This document shows positions 1-5,632 of a stretch of DNA of 5,849 nucleotides, piece after piece. The DNA comes from Thiotrichales bacterium. GTDB lineage: Bacteria; Pseudomonadota; Gammaproteobacteria; UWMA-0217. The notes under the pieces are model-generated. The model had not been told where the DNA came from, ran no database searches, and saw only the letters and a list, made by a program, of their open reading frames with translations. The translations under genes and the position numbers were made by a program. Positions within the stretch are counted from its first letter, which is position 1; every line of letters begins with the position of its first letter. Where the stretch lies: the NCBI GenBank assembly GCA_024763135.1, contig JANTGD010000243.1, positions 1 to 5,849 of the forward strand, given 5' to 3'.

Positions 1-97
1 CTGGAGAAAAAGCGCAGTTTACACGCAGTAAATGAGCATTTTGAGCCACAATTAACGCTGGATCGTGCCAGCTGAGAGTTGTTCAACAACCTGTTAA
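1..97. repeat. Structured extragenic repeat, left side cut by window edge
   Basis: This stretch has no plausible gene but carries three consecutive short inverted repeats. TTTAC (18-22) pairs with GTAAA (28-32). GCTGG (57-61) pairs with CCAGC (68-72) around a 6-base loop. GTTGTTCAACAAC (78-90) has 6-base arms around a single centre base and is followed by CTGTTAAG. From memory, the order 'CGCAGTTTAC...GTAAATGAGCATT', 'ATTAACGC' and 'TTCAACAACCTGTTA' resembles a family of dispersed intergenic repeats found in many copies in proteobacterial genomes, usually just after genes. Family membership is recollection, not a search result. The right boundary is set by the end of the recognisable motif, and the left end may lie outside the window. 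Confidence 0.5.
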
Positions 98-341
98 GAT
101 TGCTCAGAAGAGGCACGTCAGTTGATGCTTCGCTCACCCAAATAAACGTACACAAGGCAGGCCGCGACCCTGTGGCAGCTGGTGCTGACAATGGTTTGTC
201 TGAATAACGTCAACCGCTCAGGCAACAATCCGCCTGACTGACCCGTTTGTGGCAGAGCCTCCTTGGGCGCCAAGCGAATTTTAATTTCGTGATCGAGCAC
301 GGTACACTCGCCGCTCTGTCCAAGAATGAACCAATCACACT
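98..341. other. Non-coding leader region upstream of the class V aminotransferase
   Basis: I see no convincing gene in this stretch. It contains TCAGGC (218-223) pairing with GCCTGA (232-237) around 8 bases, and CTTGG (262-266) pairing with CCAAG (270-274) around 3 bases. A weak sigma-70-like promoter can be proposed for the downstream gene: TTTAAT (280-285), 17 bases, then TACACT (303-308). That would give a leader of roughly 25-30 bases. The match is poor (3/6 and 4/6) and could be chance. Confidence 0.3.
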
Positions 342-1514
342 ATGACCTATAGCGCTTTTCATCCGACCCCCAGAACCTTGATGGGCCCAGGCCCTTCCGA
401 TGTTCATCCACGTATCCTGGAGGCCCTTTCACGACCGACCATTGGGCACCTAGATCCCCAGTTTGTCACCATGATGGAGGAGGTAAAAGCGCTATTGCAG
501 TACGCTTTTCAAACCGAAAACGCCCTCACACTCCCGGTATCTGCCCCAGGTTCAGCCGGCATGGAAACTTGTTTCGCAAATCTGGTGGAACCCGGTGACC
601 ATGTGGTGGTCTGTCGAAACGGAGTCTTCGGGGGACGGATGGTTGAAAACGTCGAACGCTGCGGCGGCATCCCCATTCTAGTCGACGATCCTTGGGGGCA
701 AGCCGTTGACCCCGATAAGCTGGCCGCCACCTTATCGGCACATCCGGAAGCCAGCATAGTCGCCTTCGTACACGCTGAGACTTCAACCGGTGCCCGTTCA
801 GACGCGCAAGCCCTCGCCCGCATTGCGCGGGCTCATGATTGCCTGACCATTGTCGACGCGGTGACCTCCCTGGGTGGATCGGAGTTACGCGTCGACGACT
901 GGGGCATCGATGCCATCTATTCCGGAACGCAAAAGTGCCTGTCCTGCGTACCCGGCCTGTCACCTGTAAGCTTCGGTGAACGTGCCGTCGAACGTATTAA
1001 GCAGCGTAAAACCAAGGTGCAAAGCTGGTTTCTGGATCTTAACCTGGTCATGGGATACTGGGGCAGCGGTGCCAAACGCGCCTACCATCACACAGCACCG
1101 GTCAATTCGCTCTACGCTCTACACGAAGCACTCTTACTATTACAGGAAGAAGGGCTCGAAACCGCATGGCAGCGACATACCCTCAATCATCAAGCGCTGC
1201 AGGCAGGATTAGCACCTATGGGCATTGAATTCGTCGTTGATGCAGACGCGCGACTGCCCCAACTCAACTCGGTTTGGATACCTGAAGGTATCGACGATGC
1301 GGCCGTCAGAACGCAGTTGCTCAGTGAATTCAATCTCGAAATTGGCGCTGGTTTGGGAGATTTTGCCGGTCGTGTGTGGCGCATTGGCTTGATGGGCTAT
1401 GCGAGTCAGCCGAAAAACGTGCTGGCCTGTCTGAGCGCATTGCAGGCGGTCGGTCTGCACGCCGACACCTCCCCGGTCGCCGCGGCACAAGCAGTCTACG
1501 CCAGCCATCGCTAA
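342..1514 (+). CDS. Alanine--glyoxylate aminotransferase family protein (class V, PLP)
   Basis: This is a fold-type I, class V PLP aminotransferase of 390 residues, the usual family length, expected to be cytosolic. It should move an amino group from alanine (or serine) to glyoxylate, giving glycine. The N-terminal LMGPGPSDVHPRIL (residues 13-26) matches the 'LLLGPGPSN' opening of mammalian AGXT as I recall it. SAPGSAGMET (67-76) is the cofactor-phosphate loop. VDAVTSLGG (171-179) carries Asp172 for the pyridine nitrogen, and YSGTQKCL (193-200) carries the Schiff-base Lys198. YHHTAPVNSLY (248-258) and WRIGLMG with Arg347, the likely carboxylate anchor, also fit AGXT better than serine--glyoxylate or pyridoxamine--pyruvate enzymes. 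The exact donor cannot be read from sequence. The ATG at 342 places the conserved opening at the expected distance; its Shine-Dalgarno is weak (only AAGAA at 322-326). It appears monocistronic. Confidence 0.9.
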   Translation: MTYSAFHPTPRTLMGPGPSDVHPRILEALSRPTIGHLDPQFVTMMEEVKALLQYAFQTENALTLPVSAPGSAGMETCFANLVEPGDHVVVCRNGVFGGRMVENVERCGGIPILVDDPWGQAVDPDKLAATLSAHPEASIVAFVHAETSTGARSDAQALARIARAHDCLTIVDAVTSLGGSELRVDDWGIDAIYSGTQKCLSCVPGLSPVSFGERAVERIKQRKTKVQSWFLDLNLVMGYWGSGAKRAYHHTAPVNSLYALHEALLLLQEEGLETAWQRHTLNHQALQAGLAPMGIEFVVDADARLPQLNSVWIPEGIDDAAVRTQLLSEFNLEIGAGLGDFAGRVWRIGLMGYASQPKNVLACLSALQAVGLHADTSPVAAAQAVYASHR

Positions 1515-1531
1515 GAGACTGTATAAGCGCA

Positions 1532-1566
1532 ACGAGCGCTATAATGTATGGGATGCAAGCGCTCGT
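1532..1566. repeat. Perfect 9-bp inverted repeat with 17-base spacer, TATAAT inside
   Basis: ACGAGCGCT (1532-1540) is matched exactly by its reverse complement AGCGCTCGT (1558-1566), with 17 bases between the arms. It starts 18 bases after the stop codon of the class V aminotransferase. A perfect TATAAT (1540-1545) begins on the last base of the left arm, but no good -35 lies upstream of it. There is no T-run after the right arm, so it is not a classical intrinsic terminator. It could be a 3' RNA stem, an operator-like site, or a remnant of a dispersed repeat. Confidence 0.5.
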
Positions 1567-1572
1567 AGCGGG

Positions 1573-1589
1573 GAACAAATGAATTGTTC
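1573..1589. repeat. Short inverted repeat GAACAA-5-TTGTTC
   Basis: GAACAA (1573-1578) and TTGTTC (1584-1589) are perfect reverse complements around a 5-base centre. The site lies seven bases after the larger inverted repeat at 1532-1566. The two together would form adjacent stems in the 3' transcript of the aminotransferase gene. A 6-bp arm on its own is weak evidence of function. Confidence 0.3.
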
Positions 1590-1724
1590 TGGGTCATTGC
1601 AGGGGTTACTCCCTCTTTTGATGTCGAGTGCAAAAACCGACCGGCAACTGCTTCACCACAAAAGTCTGACCTAAGCCCGACAGACGCCTTACGGGGACTT
1701 CTGCACAGTTTGTGCCAGTCGCCC

Positions 1725-1753
1725 TTTCGGCAACCGCCTGCTTGTCGTATAGT
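1725..1753 (+). promoter_or_regulatory. Possible sigma-70 promoter of the VanZ-like gene
   Basis: TATAGT (1748-1753) matches the -10 consensus at five of six positions. The hexamer 17 bases upstream, TTTCGG (1725-1730), is a poor -35. A start near 1760 would leave a leader of about 20 bases before the ATG at 1780, which includes the GGGGAT ribosome binding site (1769-1774). Only the -10 is persuasive. Confidence 0.25.
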
Positions 1754-1779
1754 GGAACGATCTATTTTGGGGATAGATT

Positions 1780-2208
1780 ATGCAAAACGACACACGTACA
1801 ACAGCAGCCACAATATATTCTCCGGCAAACTTCAGGCTTCGCTATGAGCCTGTGTGGCTCTCTTTGGGCGCATTGCTGCTGAGCATTACGCTCACGCTGG
1901 CGCTCCTGAACCTGTCTGGGTCGGATCCACGGATTCCCCACCAGGACAAGGTCTTGCATGCGCTCGCGTTCTTTAGTCTCACGCTGTGGTTTGCCCAGCT
2001 GTTTCGAGGATTCTGGAAACTCGTACTCATCATGGGTTTCATGCTGACCTTCGGCGTTACGATCGAGTTTCTACAGGGTCTGACCGCGTATCGAGATGCA
2101 AGTAAAATGGATGTTGTGGCAGATGCGCTGGGTATCGGCATGGCGGGACTGCTGTCTCTCACCCCCCTGCGCAGAACCTTGAGCCTGATCGAACGATTGT
2201 TGCCCTGA
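1780..2208 (+). CDS. VanZ-like family integral membrane protein
   Basis: This small membrane protein of 142 residues has a VanZ-like layout. A short polar N-terminus (1-24) is followed by a hydrophobic helix at about 26-45. The conserved segment DKVLHALAFFSLTLWF (56-71) is next, with Asp56, Lys57 and His60 at the mouth of the second helix. A third helix spans about 80-97. Then come IEFLQG (95-100, Glu96 and Gln99) and YRDASKMDVVADALG (104-118, Asp111 and Asp115) before a last helix at about 112-130. The D-K-x-x-H and E-x-x-Q...D-x-x-x-D pattern is the family signature. VanZ of Enterococcus gives low-level teicoplanin resistance, but single-domain proteobacterial members have no established role, so resistance should not be assumed. 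GGGGAT (1769-1774) is a good ribosome binding site 5 bases before the ATG. The gene is convergent with uvrB across 20 bases. Confidence 0.82.
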   Translation: MQNDTRTTAATIYSPANFRLRYEPVWLSLGALLLSITLTLALLNLSGSDPRIPHQDKVLHALAFFSLTLWFAQLFRGFWKLVLIMGFMLTFGVTIEFLQGLTAYRDASKMDVVADALGIGMAGLLSLTPLRRTLSLIERLLP

Positions 2209-2228
2209 CGCAGGCAGATTGACGAGCA

Positions 2229-4250
2229 CTAACCCACTGCAGCCCCTCCAAAAGCGCGCTGCTTAATCGCTTCGATTTCATCCCTCACACGCGCGGCTTC
2301 CTCGAACTCCAGATTACGCGCATGCGCATACATTTGCTTCTCGAGCTTCGCGATGCTAGCCGCAGCTTCTTGGGGAGAGGTCTCTTGGTAGGCTGCGCGC
2401 GACTCAGCTACCTGCCGGGATTTACCTCTGCCCTTGGGTGCCCCAGGGGCATAAGCACCTTCCAGTATATCTTCAACACGTTTTTCGATGCCTTTGGGGA
2501 CGATGCCATGGCGCTTGTTGTAGGCGATTTGTTTGGTGCGGCGTCGGTTGGTTTCATCAATGGCGCGGCGCATCGATCCAGTAATGGAATCCGCGTAGAG
2601 AATCGCCCTGCCATTGAGATGTCGTGCGGCTCGTCCAATGGTCTGAATGAGGGATCTCTCGGAGCGTAAAAAACCCTCCTTGTCGGCATCCAGTATGGCA
2701 ACCAGCGAAACTTCAGGCATATCCAGGCCCTCGCGCAATAGATTGATGCCCACCAAGACATCGAACTGTCCCAAACGCAGATCGCGAATAATCTCCACGC
2801 GTTCCACCGTATCGATATCCGAATGCAAATAGCGCACCCTGACCCCATGTTCTCCCAGATAGTCCGTTAAATCCTCAGCCATACGCTTAGTCAACGTTGT
2901 AATCAATACCCGTTCATTGTGCTTGGCGCGGTGATTGATTTCCGAGAGGACATCATCCACCTGTGTCGCAACCGGTCTGACTTCTACTTCCGGGTCCACC
3001 AACCCAGTGGGTCTGACAACCTGTTCGATGACTGCCCCGGCATGGGCTTCCTCGTAGGGCCCCGGGGTCGCGGAGACAAAAATCGTCTGCGGAGAGAGTT
3101 GCTCGAATTCTTCGAACATTAAGGGACGATTGTCCAATGCCGAAGGCAGGCGAAAGCCAAAATCCACCAGGGTTTCTTTTCTTGATCGGTCACCTCGATA
3201 CATCGCTCCCAACTGTGGAACGGTGACATGGGATTCGTCGATGATTAACAGAGCATCATTGGGCAGGTAATCGTACAGGCAAGGAGGGGGCTCACCGGCG
3301 GCGCGCCCGGAAAGATACCGTGAGTAATTTTCAATGCCGTTGCAGTAGCCCAACTCGTTGATCATTTCGATGTCGAAGCGAGTCCGCTGTTCGAGCCGCT
3401 GTGCCTCCACGAGTTTGCCTTGATCTCTGAGTATCGATAACCGCTCCTTGAGTTCAATTTTGATGTGCTCAACCGCATTTAACATCACCTCTCTGGGGGT
3501 TACGTAGTGCGTCTTGGGATAAATCGTCACGCGCGGGACTTTCCGTAGCAATTCACCCGTCAATGGATCAAAGAACGCCAAATTCTCGATTTCGTCATCG
3601 AAAAGTTCAACCCGGACGGCTTCTTTGTCCTCTTCAGCCGGGTAGATGTCGATCACCTCTCCACGCACCCGGAAAGTGCCCCGCTTGAAATCCAAATCAT
3701 TCCGCGTGTACTGCAAATCTGCCAGGCGTCGCAGCAACTTGCGCTGATCGATACGATCACCGCGATCGAGGTGCAGTACCATTTTCAGATACGAGCTGGG
3801 GTCGCCCAATCCATAGATCGAAGAAACCGATGCCACGATGATGACATCCCGTCTCTCGAACAACGCCTTCGTTGCCGACAGGCGCATTTGCTCGATATGT
3901 TCATTTACGGAAGCATCTTTTTCGATGAAGGTATCACTTGAAGGCACATAGGCTTCGGGTTGATAGTAATCATAGTAGGAGACGAAATACTCGACGGCAT
4001 TCTCGGGAAAGAAAGCCTTCATTTCTCCATACAGCTGCGCTGCAAGCGTTTTATTGTGCGCCAGAATCAGGGTGGGTCGCTGCTCCCGCGCAATGACATT
4101 GGCCATCGTAAAGGTTTTCCCCGATCCGGTCACACCCAGCAGTGTTTGATAGGCCAGACCAGACGCCAGTCCATCACACAACGATGCAATCGCAGCTGGT
4201 TGATCGCCGGCTGGCGCATAGGACGTGACTAATTTGAATTCATTTGCCAT
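2229..4250 (-). CDS. uvrB: Excinuclease ABC subunit B (UvrB)
   Basis: UvrB is the damage-verifying helicase-like subunit of nucleotide excision repair. It is loaded on DNA by UvrA and then recruits UvrC for incision. The protein has 673 residues, full length for the family. GVTGSGKT (39-46, Lys45) is Walker A. SYYDYYQPEAYVP (91-103) is the start of the aromatic beta-hairpin that inserts between the strands. DESH (338-341) is motif II. VSATPG (392-397) is motif III, and QTIGRAAR (536-543) is motif VI. A basic linker KGRGKSR (606-612) leads to the C-terminal UVR domain (about 634-664, with NLEFEEAARVRDEI), which contacts UvrC. The ATG at 4248-4250 gives the expected N-terminus (EFKLVTSYAPAGDQP). 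The Shine-Dalgarno is poor: the bases before it read AACTGCTG. No LexA-type CTG-N10-CAG site is visible in the 122 bases upstream. The gene is divergent from the class I aminotransferase and convergent with the VanZ-like gene. Confidence 0.98.
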   Translation of the reverse strand: MANEFKLVTSYAPAGDQPAAIASLCDGLASGLAYQTLLGVTGSGKTFTMANVIAREQRPTLILAHNKTLAAQLYGEMKAFFPENAVEYFVSYYDYYQPEAYVPSSDTFIEKDASVNEHIEQMRLSATKALFERRDVIIVASVSSIYGLGDPSSYLKMVLHLDRGDRIDQRKLLRRLADLQYTRNDLDFKRGTFRVRGEVIDIYPAEEDKEAVRVELFDDEIENLAFFDPLTGELLRKVPRVTIYPKTHYVTPREVMLNAVEHIKIELKERLSILRDQGKLVEAQRLEQRTRFDIEMINELGYCNGIENYSRYLSGRAAGEPPPCLYDYLPNDALLIIDESHVTVPQLGAMYRGDRSRKETLVDFGFRLPSALDNRPLMFEEFEQLSPQTIFVSATPGPYEEAHAGAVIEQVVRPTGLVDPEVEVRPVATQVDDVLSEINHRAKHNERVLITTLTKRMAEDLTDYLGEHGVRVRYLHSDIDTVERVEIIRDLRLGQFDVLVGINLLREGLDMPEVSLVAILDADKEGFLRSERSLIQTIGRAARHLNGRAILYADSITGSMRRAIDETNRRRTKQIAYNKRHGIVPKGIEKRVEDILEGAYAPGAPKGRGKSRQVAESRAAYQETSPQEAAASIAKLEKQMYAHARNLEFEEAARVRDEIEAIKQRAFGGAAVG

Positions 4251-4256
4251 CAGCAG

Positions 4257-4285
4257 TTAAAACTGGAGTTTGATTAAAGTAATAT
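4257..4285 (+). promoter_or_regulatory. Possible forward promoter for the class I aminotransferase
   Basis: TTAAAA (4257-4262), a 17-base spacer and TAATAT (4280-4285) match the sigma-70 consensus at 4/6 and 4/6 positions. If used, transcription would start near 4292. That gives a leader of about 95 bases to the TTG at 4388, including the hairpin at 4314-4332. It would lie only a few bases from the start of uvrB on the other strand. No equally good reverse promoter for uvrB was found. Confidence 0.25.
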
Positions 4286-4308
4286 GACATGGTACCGCGG
4301 TCATAGCA

Positions 4309-4345
4309 CAGCGGAAGTACCCACGGTACTTCGAGCGTAGCGCTG
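4309..4345. promoter_or_regulatory. Hairpin/palindrome in the divergent uvrB-aminotransferase control region
   Basis: GAAGTACC (4314-4321) and GGTACTTC (4325-4332) are perfect 8-bp arms around the triplet CAC. An outer 5-bp pair, CAGCG (4309-4313) with CGCTG (4341-4345), can close it with an 8-base bulge on one side. A related half-site, GGTACC, occurs at 4291-4296 inside ATGAC...GTCAT (4284-4288 and 4300-4304). The site may be an operator read by a dimeric regulator of one or both genes, or a stem in the aminotransferase leader RNA. There is no T-run to suggest a terminator. Confidence 0.4.
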
Positions 4346-4387
4346 CCGCACAACTATTCGACAACCTTTGCTTTGAGTACGGCTATT

Positions 4388-5575
4388 TTGACTATACAGC
4401 TTTCCAACCGCGTGCAGCGCATCCAACCCTCTCCTACCTTGGCCATTACCGCCAAAGCCGCCGAGCTACGACGTCAGGGCCAGGATATTTTAGGTCTGGG
4501 AGTGGGAGAACCTGATTTCGATACCCCCGAATTCATAAAACAAGCAGCCATTCAGGCCATCGAGAACGGCCAGACCAAGTATACCGCTGTTGATGGTACG
4601 CCTGAATTGAAACAAGCCGTCATCGACAAATTTTCGCGAGACAATGGTCTGCTCTATCGCCCCAACGAAATCCTTGTATCCGTGGGGGGGAAACAAAGCT
4701 TTTTCAACCTCTGCCAGGCACTGCTCAATCCTGGCGACGAAGTCATTATCCCGGCGCCCTACTGGGTGTCTTATCCCGATATGGTGTTACTGGCCGAAGC
4801 GACGCCGGTTATCGTCGCGGCGGGACAGCATCAGGGATTTAAGCTGACCGCAGCACAACTCGAGGAAGCAATCACAGACAAAACCCGGCTGTTCGTCATC
4901 AATAGCCCGTCCAACCCCACCGGGGTGGCCTATACAGCCTCTGAGCTACAAGCCTTGGGAGCAGTGTTACGCAACTACCCTCAAGTGCTGATTGCCACAG
5001 ACGACATGTACGAACACATCCTATTCGGTGATCGCCGTTTTACAAATTTACTCATGGAATGTCCCGATTTGCGCGAGCGCTGTATTGTGCTCAATGGCGT
5101 GTCTAAAGCTTATTCCATGACCGGATGGCGTATTGGCTACGCGGGCGGCCCTGCAGACTTGATTGCCGCAATGAAAAAAATTCAGTCGCAAAGCACCTCC
5201 AATCCCTGCTCGATTTCTCAGGCTGCGGCGACTGCTGCGTTAACCGGCGATCAGCGCTGTATTGCAACCATGCGAGAGGCTTTTGAGCAACGCCATGCCT
5301 TTGTTCACAAGGCACTCAATCAAATCGAGGGACTCAATTGTCTGCCTTCGGATGGCACCTTCTACAGCTTTCCTGATGCCAGTGGAGCCATCGAGCGTCT
5401 TGCAGGTATCCATGACGATGTCGATCTGGTCGCCTATCTTTTACAAACAGCACAAGTCGCTGTAGTACCTGGCAGCGCATTCGGCTTGCCTGGACACTTC
5501 CGCTTGTCTTTCGCCACCAGTATGACCGTGCTTGAACAGGCGATGCAACGTATCAAAACGGCTCTGGAACGCTGA
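4388..5575 (+). CDS. Class I aminotransferase, aspartate / possibly prephenate type, TTG start
   Basis: This is a cytosolic PLP enzyme of 395 residues that should exchange aspartate or glutamate with their 2-oxoacids. It aligns by eye along its length with the Thermus aspartate aminotransferase. LGVGEPDFDTP (37-47) is the N-terminal signature. SVGGKQ (98-103) carries Lys102, equivalent to the Thermus acidic-substrate lysine. PYWVSYP (124-130) has the ring-stacking Trp126. NSPSNPTG (172-179) carries Asn176, and TDDMY (204-208) has Asp205 and Tyr208. NGVSKAYSMTGWRIGY (236-251) has the Schiff-base Lys240 and Arg248, and FRLSF (371-375) has the carboxylate-binding Arg372. Gln13 sits where PAT-competent relatives have Lys, Arg or Gln, so prephenate may be a substrate. 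There is no ATG near the N-terminus. TTG at 4388 gives MTIQLSNRVQRI, like homologues, with GAG at 4375-4377 as a weak ribosome site. TTG at 4373 (five residues longer) is less likely. The gene is divergent from uvrB. Confidence 0.9.
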   Translation: MTIQLSNRVQRIQPSPTLAITAKAAELRRQGQDILGLGVGEPDFDTPEFIKQAAIQAIENGQTKYTAVDGTPELKQAVIDKFSRDNGLLYRPNEILVSVGGKQSFFNLCQALLNPGDEVIIPAPYWVSYPDMVLLAEATPVIVAAGQHQGFKLTAAQLEEAITDKTRLFVINSPSNPTGVAYTASELQALGAVLRNYPQVLIATDDMYEHILFGDRRFTNLLMECPDLRERCIVLNGVSKAYSMTGWRIGYAGGPADLIAAMKKIQSQSTSNPCSISQAAATAALTGDQRCIATMREAFEQRHAFVHKALNQIEGLNCLPSDGTFYSFPDASGAIERLAGIHDDVDLVAYLLQTAQVAVVPGSAFGLPGHFRLSFATSMTVLEQAMQRIKTALER

Positions 5576-5613
5576 CCTACTCTGACAACCTCTGAGTATT
5601 GCCTCTAGTACCT

Positions 5614-5632
5614 CGTCAACATGATATTGACG
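5614..5632. repeat. Imperfect palindrome at the left edge of the right-end element
   Basis: CGTCAACATGATATTGACG has 6-bp outer arms (CGTCAA and TTGACG) around a nearly symmetrical core with one mismatched pair. It begins 38 bases after the stop codon of the class I aminotransferase and directly abuts the GGCTACAG terminal repeat at 5632-5639. As RNA it could form a short stem downstream of that gene, but no T-tract follows. Confidence 0.4.

Larger units (their letters stand above)
1515..1779. other. Non-coding gap between the aminotransferase and VanZ-like genes
   Basis: There is no convincing gene in these 265 bases. An open frame starting at a TTG (1584) and running into the VanZ-like gene gives a low-complexity, unrecognisable peptide and is treated as chance. 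The first part holds two neighbouring inverted repeats, listed separately. The last part holds a possible promoter and the ribosome binding site of the VanZ-like gene. I see no T-tracted intrinsic terminator. Confidence 0.5.

Noticed and set aside
118..300. 60-residue open frame on the minus strand upstream of the class V aminotransferase
   Set aside because: It starts on GTG, has no ribosome binding site that I can see, resembles no family I know, and sits in a presumed promoter region. Nothing beyond its openness supports it.
478..484. Perfect AGGAGGT Shine-Dalgarno-like sequence inside the class V aminotransferase gene
   Set aside because: It encodes part of a conserved-looking MMEEVKALL helix, and no start codon with a sensible frame follows at the right distance.
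526..963. 145-residue minus-strand open frame inside the class V aminotransferase gene
   Set aside because: It is antisense to a well-supported gene, is extremely rich in Arg and Pro, and has no recognisable domain, which is typical of an antisense shadow frame.
1532..1566. Intrinsic terminator for the class V aminotransferase
   Set aside because: The 9-bp arms are separated by a 17-base loop and are followed by AGCGGGG rather than a T-tract, so the structure does not meet the criteria for a Rho-independent terminator.
1584..1847. 87-residue plus-strand open frame running into the VanZ-like gene
   Set aside because: It starts on TTG with no good ribosome site, overlaps the VanZ-like gene by 68 bases in another frame, and has no family resemblance.
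2408..2848. 146-residue minus-strand open frame within uvrB
   Set aside because: It is an out-of-frame reading of the uvrB C-terminal half. uvrB is intact in its own frame, so this is not a frameshift fragment.
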